A stretch of DNA of 64,000 nt from Carex sylvatica (lineage: Eukaryota; Streptophyta; Magnoliopsida; Poales; Cyperaceae), in assembly GCA_964058845.1 (NCBI GenBank), contig CAXKVR010000003.1, forward strand, positions 248,001-312,000. Reading direction: 5' to 3'. A program made the position numbers and the translations under genes. This document shows, one piece after another, positions 12,503-22,848 of the stretch. Under the pieces are notes generated by a model. The model was not told the DNA's origin, did not search any database, and saw nothing but the letters and a program-made list of their open reading frames with translations. Within the stretch, counting starts at the first letter, position 1, and each line of letters opens with the position of its first letter.

Positions 12503-14759
12503 CACTACTACAAAAAAATCTTTTTATATCGGTTAGAGTCGTGTTCCGCTATCGGGATTCAATCTGACGCATATCGTCCTGATAGGATATGTAAATACAC
12601 TGACATCGGCTCATAATATATGAAATTAATCAATATAGCATCGGCAGAGGTCGTTCGGATATCGAGTGGGATGTACCCAACACCATCGCTTTTGTTTGGC
12701 AACCGATGGTAAGTGTGATTGACGATGGGTCCCTGCGCATTCTATGGCATCGCTTGCGCTTTTTTCTGCCGATGGTAAATATCACATACAACATTATTTT
12801 GGCTTTTATTTGCGTTGGCGTTGTTGTATTAGCTTTGCGTCTGTTTTTAATTTGAACCGTTGGTGATTTATATATATATATTTCAATTACGCCTCAATTA
12901 GGAGACTAGCTAGCCTCCATTTGCTAGCACTTTTTTAAACCCATCATTTCAACCAATAATTTTAAACATTCATTCAACCAAATATATAAATATACAACAT
13001 GCATAATGCATACTGTACCCAACAACAACATACATATCTGTAACATAACAACATTATAGATTACCAACAAGCCATATATATAATTAATTGTACCAGCAGA
13101 AATGTATATATCATCTTAAAACAAGCCATAATAATTATCATCAGCAAATTTTTCACGCAATTGTACCTACTGATTGTACCAACGATAAAAATATATATCA
13201 TATATGTGTACCAAAAACTGATCAAGTTTCAATCAGACGTGCCTTTGTCGAGAAGGTAAAACATGATCCAAAAATACTTGCACCATTTTGTACGAATCAC
13301 ATGTAGTTCTGTTTCCTTGTACGGTGTTCTGCTCAATTTTCTCTGTATGAACGAACTCCGAACATATTAACAACATATACATATATATAACAAATGAATA
13401 TGAAAATATGCATGATAGATAGATCAAAACAGGTGATTAAATTGGCAAATATTTGGAAAAGATATAAAATAAGCATTCCTAGTCTCCCGCTTGACTGGAG
13501 CACTGAAATGTGTATTATTTTAAACATGATATAATTAGTACTCCAATTGAAAATTACAATAAATTAGAATAATAAACTCAGATTGGAATATTTTCTTACC
13601 GCATTGTCTCTAACATCCAGCTTCCTCCTTATGGCCTGCTGCTCATTTTTATTCCTTAGTAAGTATTATCGATGAGCCCTGAAAATAATATTAAAGGTCA
13701 GTATGCAGTACCTAGAAGTATGTTTAGATCGGTGTTTTGTGTTTTAAATTATATACATGTATTTGAATTACTTTCTAAGGTATGTAATGAATAATAATTC
13801 TCTATCTGGATGTGGCAACGAGTCCAACTTATAGACAGCAGAGATTCGTGGCATTATAACAAGAAGCACCTAATGTTTACTATAATTGAAGCAATAAAAA
13901 AAAATCAATACAAACTTGTTAAAAACAGACAATAAATTACATGAGTATAATTAATTAACATCTTACTATTGGTGTCTGAAGACTTTGAAGCTTTACTAGC
14001 TGGATAGTTGTCTCGGATGCTTGATATTTTGTGCATGTATGGTTGTTTTGGATGTTTTGTAGTACATATTGAGATCTATTTTGGATGTTAATTAAATTGG
14101 TAATATTAATTATTATGTCACTAGGTACATTCCTTAATTACATCTGTTTTAATTTAACTTTCTTATGTACATAGTACCCTACTTATTTTTAATTGTATGT
14201 ATGAACTTAATTATGATAACAATGAGCATTTATTGATTATGAACTAATTAGTACTTTAATTAATCTTGGTAATAGTGAGTATTTTTAATCTTGCTACTTA
14301 ATTCAATATTGATTATGAGCTTATGATAACAATGAGTATTTATTATTTTTAATTTAGCTAACTAGTGATATTTTAATCTTGGTACTTTAATTATGAACCT
14401 TTTATATATGTTATGACACAAAAATTTCAGGAGCCCGTACGTTAATTCTTATTATTTAATTATATATTATTGAGTTGGTATTATTTATGTATGTTATTAA
14501 ATAATTATGTCATTATATATAATTGGCGAGTATAGCTCCAAATTAAATTAATGACACATGCAATACATCACAAGGAATACAATTGAGACCATCGTCATCC
14601 GTTCAATAAGGAACGCAGTTGGTATTGATCAAACTAATGCTGATGGCTCATCTACATCACAGATGGTAAAGATCACCACATCTACACTATCTGTTTAATA
14701 GCCCAACCGATGTGAAAGATTAAATCAAAACCAAAGGTTGGTTAAAAATTAACCGATGG

Positions 14760-16380
14760 AAGGCACATGGTCTCTATGTGAGAGGTTATGGGTTCGAAAC
14801 CCAGATGGGGAGAAATCATTTGTTACAATAACAAGGATATTAAATAGTTGGGTGGCTTTGGTATCTCAAAAACCTATTTATATTATGACTTGTATTTTGT
14901 ACCAAACCTGTGTTTAAATTATTTAATCAGTCATATTTCATTGAAATATCTATAGAATGTGGTACTGCTGCAAGTTTGTTCTTATTTTGCAGGAATGAGA
15001 TGAAATCGAGGAGAATATGGAATTAGAGAAGTATTTACACGACCCGTGTACCACCTTGTGCGGGTCGTATCAACCTCGACTCGACCATAGACACGACTGC
15101 TGACTCGACTCCTGAAGAGACACAGGCATACGGCCCGTACAGGATTTTATACGGGTCATATCAGACAAATCCGGAAACAGATTCAGAAATTAGAAACAAG
15201 ACCAATTGAAGGAAGGTCGGCCAAAAAAGCATATAAGCGGGATTTCTTGCACCAGAGAGGTAATTTTGGAGCAGAGAAGCATTTCTAGAGTTTTGGATTG
15301 ACGGCTATTGCTTGGAGACGAAGTTGAGAAGCAAAAGACACGAGTTTTGTTGTGGATCTTCATTGTACTTCGGGTTTTATAATGAATTCTTATTCATTTA
15401 TCTTTGTATTCTGTTTTAGTACTATGTTTGAGTAGTTTTATTTGTTTCTAGGGTTAAGATGTAATCAAATGTTTTGTTTTGCATCTAGTTATCATATTTT
15501 TACGTTGAAATTTGTGTTTGCTTGATTGTGATTGATTTTAATTGCTTAGTTTGAATTGTTTAATTTTTATTGGTTTTACCACTAGATGCATGATCACATC
15601 TAAAAGGTACTGTGTCCATTACCATCTCTCAACCAAACTAAGTACATGAGGTAGGATTAGTGATCCGAAAGGTGAAACCAACTAGTAGCCGAAAGGTAAA
15701 CATTTCCTCTTATCGACGGATAAGAGGTTATCTTTAGTATTCCAAACATGTAACTAGGTAACTCGGACCAATATACGAAAGTTGAGGTTTAGAGCCCAAA
15801 GAGGATATATATTGCAATTCCATACCAAGTTAATGAACCAACATACGACAGTTGAGGTTTAGAAACATTAGGTCTAGTCAGTTGAACCCTACACAAAGGA
15901 ACCACGCAAAGAAACAGTAACTGATGCATTAACTCGAAGTCCACGACCTGTGTACGACAGTACACGACCCGTGTAACCTGATACGACCCGTATAGGAAAC
16001 TACACGGTCCGTGTCAGGGACTGAGAGATAGAATTGAGATAAATCTGAAACCCTGGAAACACCTTTTATTATTGATTTAAACCAAGTTTATTTATCTCTC
16101 TTCATTTAATTACTATAATTGAACTGATTAGGAACTTAAATACCAAAAACCAATATTTTCTCACTTCTAGTCTTTAACTGATTTAAATAGAGTCCGGTTT
16201 AGATTTGAACCATCCCTGTGATCGATACCCGACGATATACTACTCGATAGAACTGTGCACTTGCAGTCTGAACCGAAGGTGTATTAAAGGTTAAAAGGTA
16301 CAGCTTGCTGTACTGAAACTTTGAGCATACGCTTTTGTGTGAACAGGCTTGACCTCCAACCTTTACTTAAAAAAAAAAAA
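14760..16380 (+). mobile_element. 5'-truncated tRNA-related SINE, split by a solo LTR
   Basis: The left segment, 14760-14858, holds a Pol III B-box-like GGTTCGAAACC at 14791-14801. The right segment, 16346-16380, holds the SINE 3' end (CTTGACCTCCAACC) and an A-tail. AATTAACCGATGG occurs at both outer edges as a TSD of about 13 bp. The 3' half matches the SINE at 44643-44808. The A-box region is absent, so the copy is 5'-truncated. Confidence 0.8.
14859..16345 (+). mobile_element. Ty3/gypsy-type solo LTR, 1487 bp, inside a SINE
   Basis: It starts TGGTATCTC, ends GTGTGAACA, and is flanked by the 5-bp TSD GGCTT at 14854-14858 and 16346-16350. It is oriented opposite to LTRs A and B but shares their blocks: CCTGTGATCGATACC near the 3' end, a TATAAGC promoter-like site near 15230, and the ACACGACCCGTGT dyads at about 15045 and 15970. 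The last 50 bp align with the LTR next to the tRNA-Asp primer-binding site at 63634. With no internal sequence, it is a product of LTR-LTR recombination. Confidence 0.88.
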
Positions 16381-16550
16381 TTAACCGATGGCAAAGAGGG
16401 GGCATCAGTGCTATCAGTTTTTTGGACGCCAACTGATGGTACAAAGTTTGATATAATTACAGCGATGCCACTCGTGACGAGCATCATATGTGCGGAAGCA
16501 CATCCGATGGTAAAGAGGCGATGGGAAAAATATTTTTTCTAGTAGTGTAT

Positions 16551-19500
16551 TAATATTTGTTAAAATAACGAGGGTTGAATGCAAAACGGTATCTCTGAAC
16601 GACCGTTGTAATGGTTCTAAATATATATCTTTTGTGAAAGATCGATCTTATAGTATTTTGTCAAAAAAAAAATATATTCCTTGCCGATTTGATTTGAGTT
16701 CTCTTGATCCTGATCAAATATATATCTTTACAGGTTTTTTTTAAAACAAATAAAATAATGGCCATGCCTTTATTTAATTATGACATTGGTGTGATGTCAC
16801 ATTGGGTTTGTAACTAAAATTGAAATAAAGAAAAGAAAATTGCTCAAAACAGTTGAGCATGAAAAACTAAAATAAGAAAAGGTAAAAAGAAAAATAAAAT
16901 AGATTAAATAAGATAAGTCTAATAGATTGAACAAGACCCTCATCACATTATCTCTGCATTTGAATTTCCAACAATGTTAATACATTATGTAAGCGTAACA
17001 AGTATAAAAATAACATATTTTTCTAAAACATGCCATATATTTTTTATTTTATTAAATGAAAGATAAAATGGGTACTTTATGAAATTTAAAATAAGATTTA
17101 ATAAAAAAAAGACATTTAAATGGGTAAATTTATGAGTTTTTGAAGTTTAGAAGAGTGAATATGATATTATGAATTTTAGAGGGAAATATATGTAATTTAT
17201 GTATTTTTTGAGAGGTCTAGGTGAAATTCCCCCTAGATTATATTATTAACTTTTCACCTTAAAACTAAATGAGTCCATAAATCCAACTCCTTAAATTTTC
17301 CATCACAAGTCATATCAAAGGAAAGTTCCTACAAACTACAAAGGGGAAAAAGTAAAAAGGATCTTTCCATAACTAAGAAGCCAATCACGAGACGGACTTC
17401 TCAATCGGATAGTAAATATATGGATTTCATTAAACGCACCAGTAATAAAATTAAAATAAAATTACATATAATTATGCATGCTATTTAAAATTTAAAAAAA
17501 TATTATTAATATCTTTATTCTTGTATTAAATCTAGAAAAAAAAATGATCGGGCAGACAAACTACAAAATACATACTCAGCGACAGAGTTATATTGAACTA
17601 GGGATTAGTGGGTTGGATAATTGGATCCTATATTCTCAAGTTCGATACAAGAAGGCCTGGTTCGGTCATGACTTCTTTAATCCGACCCAATTAATTTTAA
17701 AGTTCAATTTGTTTTTAATATTAAATTAACGTTTTTTTACCACTAGACTATAGATATTTCGTATTTATTGGATTAATGATAGTATGCAATATATTCAACA
17801 TAATGTAAGGTTACACGGCTATAGTCGGTTTGACCCGTGACCCGCGAGTCAGATGCTGATTGGATCATCTCACCTAAAATCAATCATGTTAAGTTTGACC
17901 TGTTTTAAAAAATTATATATATATATATATACAAAGGAGCTAAGTTCAAAACTTTTATTTTTAATCTCAGAAGATTCAGTTTTTTTTATTTTCAAAGTCC
18001 AAACAGTCGATTCAAACTGTTAGATGTTTAATATATATTAAAATGTACTTGGAGACCAAATTTATATTTTGTCAATCAGTATCTGACTCGCAGGTTACAG
18101 ATTAAATAAATAATTGTCAGATAATTGAGTCATATGCAGATTTGGGAGTGAAAAGTTTGAGGCCAATTCAAAATAGAAGTTGAAATGTTTAAAATCAAAT
18201 AAGATAAAATAAGAAATTGCTATAGGAGTATCTACACAGAGAGTAGACACATAAGATCAACAAAATTGTCATGTATAATATATGGTAATTTCTTATAATA
18301 TACGTAGGAGTCCAATTTAGCCCAAAACAAGTCGTCCGGAATATTTCATTTAATTTTTGTTTTTTCGAATTCAGCTAGAACGAATCTCAAAGCAACTTTT
18401 TTTAACAATTTTCTGTGCATGCATCTCAAAATAATTTAATGACTAAATTTAAAAAAATAGAGATAGTAGGAACACTGTTCATTCACGAGAATAACAGAAG
18501 ATTTTAATCCCAAGCGGCCCATATGCTCTGAAATTTTTTATGATAGCACTCTAATAAATTAAAATTAAAATTAAATAATCACTACTGTTTTAGTTATATT
18601 TTAATTGTTACCACTTATACGGCAATCAAATTAAACTAGGGCACAGATTAGAGATGCGCCGAATGAATATCCGCACCAAGTTCAACAGAAAAAAAAAAAA
18701 AAAATAGAGGTGTCAAGTAAGAACTTTGCTTTAGAAAAAAAAATAAAAAATCTATTGAGTTGAAGATGTAAAAATGAAAGATATTATGTTACATCATAAA
18801 GAATTATTATGTTCTGACATAACATTATTCATATATATGCGCACCAATTACCACCAAGTTCACAGAGCAAGTAGGAATTAAGTATATAGCACGTGCTCCT
18901 CCACTACAAAAAGGTCAAAACTCAAAAGGTAAAAGGTGACAAAAACTATTAAACTAAAAACAATTTGAATTGTGTCACTGGCTGACATATGGACTTAACA
19001 AATTGTCAAACAGAAAAAAAAAAAAAAAAAATTTAGTGTGTATATTCAGTCTGCGAATCAAATTGATGTGCATTCTCAGTCTTCATACTAATTTAATTTG
19101 ATGTGCTAACTGAATATGCGTGGATAGTATGATTATAAATATGAATAATTAGGTGATAATTGTTTAATTCGGATTTAATGGGGTGTCAATTAAAAAAATT
19201 TGGGCCATATACTTGTTTGGTTTCTAATGCTGCTATTGTTTAATCCCACATGTTAAAAACAAAATATCTGAACACGCAGGTAAGTTATAAATATAGGTTG
19301 GGATGCAGATGGATAATCGTATTGAGCAAGCGCGGGTTCGTGACTTATGCGGATCCCCCTCAAACTGCTCAAATAATGGGTCTTGATAAAACGGATGTAT
19401 ACGGATATCCGCTTTGTTTATCTAATAAAAAAATTATCTATATTCGAATTCTAGTATTCTCTTCTTATTGAGTAAATATCTGGATTTGTATCTGAATTAT

Positions 19501-20264
19501 CTGTATCCGTTTAAATTTAGATTCAGATTATAAATAGATTCGGAGTGGATATATGTCCAACAATCCATATCCGTTTACAGCCCTAACTTCATGCATTGAT
19601 CTTCTATTTATTATGCTTTTAACAAAATTAAAATATCATTATGTTTACATTATTACATTTATGTCGAAAACATGACCTGAATTACCTCGAGTTCAGATCC
19701 ATTGAAGTAACTTAAAGATTGGGTTTTAAATCAGAACTGTTTAATTTGAATCTGAGATAATCTATTCAAAGGAGAGTGCACATATCTTGAGAGATGAATT
19801 CGAATCATGAAGCAATCTCAAGCGACGGATTTAAATTGGACTGTTTCGATCCAAAATCCAAAAATTGAGTTACTTTAGGGGATCCGGACCCAATTACCTC
19901 ACAGCTATATTTTGTTAAGTAATTTTATATTTTTTAATCATGAGGATATTTAAAATTCTAGATATATAAGATATAAAAAGAGAAAAGATTGGAGGTAAAG
20001 TTATCTAAATAATTTAAATATTTCTATGGGATTTCTACGCAGATTTTGAACTTAAGATTTTTCATATAAGAGAATTTGTCTCTGTTATTATAGAAGACTA
20101 ATTTTCTATGAAATATAAATAATAGAGACATTGAAAATATCTTCAAACTAAACATGTAGTATAGAGCAAAAATTGTGCTAGGACTTCCTTGAAATGTTTC
20201 CATGTACCATCCTCTCCTTATTTTTACTCGTAAAATAACACCGTTATTATTGCAATATATGGCA
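16551..20264. other. AT-rich intergenic DNA with decayed repeats
   Basis: No gene could be supported. About 17930-18070 resembles one arm of the foldback family at 1544 and 33317. About 19240-19580 consists of CGGATATCCG, GGATTTGTATCTG and CGTTTA words, matching the decayed repeat at 27600-27770. Homopolymer A runs lie near 18695 and 19020. Confidence 0.45.
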
Positions 20265-20509
20265 CTCAGAAAAGAATTTTTTTGATAAACCATAATTAAA
20301 AAAATCATTTTTACTAATTCAGCATGATTGCTTTTTTTTTTTTTCAAAAACCACAAAAACCACAAAAACCGGAGGGCTCCTCCAGTTCCATTTTTTTTTC
20401 TTTTTTGGGACCGGGTGGCTCCTCCGGTCCCAAATATATATATATATTTTTTACTTTTTTAAACTTTTTTCTGTGCAACGATCTGTGTAGCATCTCTATA
20501 TTTTATGTA

Positions 20510-20838
20510 TATATAATATATATATAATATAATATACATATATGTATATGTATGTATATGTATATGTATATGTATATACAATATAATATATGTATATATA
20601 ATATAATATAATATATGTATACATATGTATATGTATATGTATATGTATGTATATGTATGTATATGTATATATATGTATATGTATATGTATATATAATATA
20701 ATATATGTATACATAATATAATATAATATATGTATACATAATATAATATAATATATGTATATATAATATAATATAATATAATATAATATATGTATATGTA
20801 ATATAATATAATATATGTATATGTAATATAATATAATA
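20510..20838. repeat. TA/TATATG-rich microsatellite
   Basis: A run of about 330 bp made almost only of TATATG, TATGTA and ATATAATATA words, continued in inverse form at about 21290-21485. It creates spurious Tyr/Ile-rich reading frames on the minus strand. Confidence 0.9.
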
Positions 20839-20840
20839 TG

Positions 20841-21265
20841 GAGGTTGGCTACTATGCTTATATAAGCATATCCCCACATATGCTTATAACTCATTTTTGT
20901 GTTTTCAATGTCCAAATGGTCGATCTGAACCGTTCATCTTGTTCTCCATATTAATATGTGCTTGGAAGCTAAATTTTACATTTTTCTGAATTTTTTTACT
21001 ATTTATTAAGCCACTTTGAAAATTATTAATCCAACGGTGGCTGCTGATTTTACTGTTTTGTGCAGCCACCGTTGGATCAGCGATTTTCAAAGTGGCTTAA
21101 TAAATAGTAAAAAAATTCAGAAAAATGTAAAATTTAGTTTCCAAGCACATATTAATATGGAGAACAAGATGAACGGTTCAGATCGACCATTTAAACATTG
21201 GAAACACAAAAATGAGTTATAAGCATATGTGGGGATATGCTTATATAAGCATAGTAGCCAACCTC
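20841..21265. mobile_element. Inner foldback MITE, near-perfect hairpin, 10-bp TSD
   Basis: It starts GAGGTTGGCTACTATGC and ends with the inverse complement. The arms of about 185 bp are almost identical, and only a short central loop around 21045-21065 is unpaired. ATATAATATG flanks both sides (20831-20840 and 21266-21275), a perfect 10-bp TSD. Arm motifs (AATAAATAGTAAAAAAATTC and a CTTGGAAGC/TAAATTTTACA block) place it in the same family as the foldbacks at 1544 and 33317. Confidence 0.92.
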
Positions 21266-21446
21266 ATATAATATGTGTCTAATATAATATAATATATGTA
21301 TAATATAATTCTGAATTTTTTTTATAAATCATAATTAAGAAAATAATTTATACTTATATACTTATATACATATATAATATTATATTATACATATACATAT
21401 ATTATATTTTATTATATATACATATACATATATTATATTTTATTAT

Positions 21447-21481
<35 letters not shown>

Positions 21482-21670
21482 TTATATAGACATAAAAAAT
21501 AGAGATGCTACACAGATTGCCGCACGAAAAAAAGTGTAAAAAAAAAAAAAAAAAATTGGGACCGGAGGAGCCCTCCGATTTTTGTAATTTTTGAAAAAAA
21601 AAACAATCATGCTGAATTAGTAAAAATAATTTTCTTAATTATGATTTATCAAAAAAATTCCTCAGAAAAG

Positions 21671-22560
21671 CATGACCGGAGTGATTAGACCCGGGTCTAA
21701 TCAATTATTATTGCCTTATTGGTTATGACAATGGCCCCACTTATAAATGAATCCAATGCCAACTTTGGGACATTAGCGCTAGTCACTTTCTTGGGGTACT
21801 TCACTGTTGGTAACACCAAGCTATCCATTAGTCTGTCTAAATCAGCCCAAGGATCACTGCTCCAACAGTCCAACTGGGTCCCACTTGACAGATGTTGGAC
21901 ATATATTTGACAAGAAACGATGTACTCGATCGGCGTGCATTATTTAGATTGTCAAGAATTCATGCTCTTTGTTCTACTGTAGTAATATAATTCGCATTTA
22001 ATTTATGAATTAAATGTTTTTTAGCTATCAGTGGATCAATTAATGTTTAATACGGTGATTCACGAATTAAATTTTATGAATTTGTCGTTTTATTCACGTT
22101 TTCATCGCAAAAATCCATTGCTCCTGTCGAGAGGCGACGTGTGGTTACCACTTCTCACTTCCTAGCCTAATCCACATAGTGGGGTCAGTCTCATGTCCAT
22201 TGTGAAGGCCAAACATGATTCTCACTAAAAGTTTTGGTTTAAACTTTGAACCGAAGCGATAAGAACTCAAATAGATTTGATTTGAACTTTTAAGTTTTGA
22301 TCCAAACTCAAATGGCCCTAGAGCATCTTCACATGGCAGCCCATGTTTGACATGGGTCTGGATCCCTAAAGTAACCTAAATTTTGAGTTTGGATCTGAAC
22401 CGTTCGATCATAATTCAGATCAAGTTAACATTTTCAGTCTGAACTCAATGTATAATTCTGAATCATTTCTAAATTAAATCCGAATTATTTATTTGTCACT
22501 GAGTTCGGATCTCTAAATTAATGACTCAACACAGATTAAATCTGACTGCTTCCTGCGGAG
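21671..22560. other. Intergenic DNA upstream of the Ubl-SAYSvFN gene
   Basis: No gene was recognised. The stretch is less AT-rich than its surroundings and may contain distal promoter sequence. A short reading frame from 21719 has no recognisable features. Confidence 0.4.
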
Positions 22561-22564
22561 GACA

Positions 22565-22720
22565 CATGGGCCTTGTAAATCTCACAGTGTAGATTTCATA
22601 AAATAATTTCCAGGGTGCCAGAAAAGCCGATTACTGACCCATGGGCCTTGTAAATCTCACTGTGTAGATTTTATAAAATAGTTTCCAGGGTGTCAGAAAA
22701 GCCCATTACTGGCCCATGGA
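22565..22720. repeat. 75-bp tandem duplication in the gene 1 promoter region
   Basis: Two copies of a 75-bp unit start at 22565 and 22640, and a third truncated start, CATGGACCTT, lies at 22715. Each full copy includes CATGGGCCTTGTAAATCTCA and CCAGGGTG. The array ends about 130 bp before the start codon at 22849, so it lies in the proximal promoter or 5' leader. Confidence 0.85.
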
Positions 22721-22848
22721 CCTTACTACAAGGATATATTGGACAGATACTGATGAGCCCATTTTCTGTTTTCCCTGCGTCGAACGCGTTCTTCGATCTC
22801 AAATCGGGGCTAATTTTCGGACCTTTGCTTTTCTTCCTCGATCAGTCA

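Larger units (their letters stand above)
12503..16547. mobile_element. CACTA (En/Spm-type) element, non-autonomous, with nested insertions
   Basis: The ends are inverted copies: CACTACTACAAAAAA at the left and, read inward from the right, CACTACTAGAAAAAA. TAT flanks both sides (12500-12502 and 16548-16550), a 3-bp TSD as expected for CACTA elements. Subterminal repeats of the form CCGATGGTAAAG or its complement recur within about 300 bp of both ends (for example 12700-12770 and 16381-16512). No transposase reading frame is visible, so it is probably non-autonomous or badly decayed. It hosts the SINE and solo LTR described separately. Confidence 0.88.
20275..21660. mobile_element. Outer Mutator-like foldback element, 10-bp TSD
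   Basis: The left arm (about 20275-20520) and right arm (about 21490-21660) are inverted copies. They share the AATTTTTTTGATAAA end, a CTAATTCAGCATGATTG block, a GGAGGGCTCCTCC block and a TGTGTAGCATCTCTAT block. The perfect 10-bp direct repeat CTCAGAAAAG flanks it at 20265-20274 and 21661-21670. The interior is a TATATG-type microsatellite into which the 425-bp foldback at 20841 has inserted. It has no real coding region. Confidence 0.88.

Noticed and set aside
14790..14802. tRNA-like GGGTTCGAAACCC
   Set aside because: No acceptor stem or anticodon arm surrounds it. It is the B-box of the truncated SINE.
20496..20915. Two Tyr/Ile/His-rich minus-strand reading frames
   Set aside because: They are translations of the TATATG microsatellite inside the foldback, with no protein-like composition.
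20905..21222. Two reading frames on opposite strands with nearly the same protein sequence
   Set aside because: They are the two arms of the inner foldback read in mirror orientation, so the identity is an artefact of the inverted repeat.
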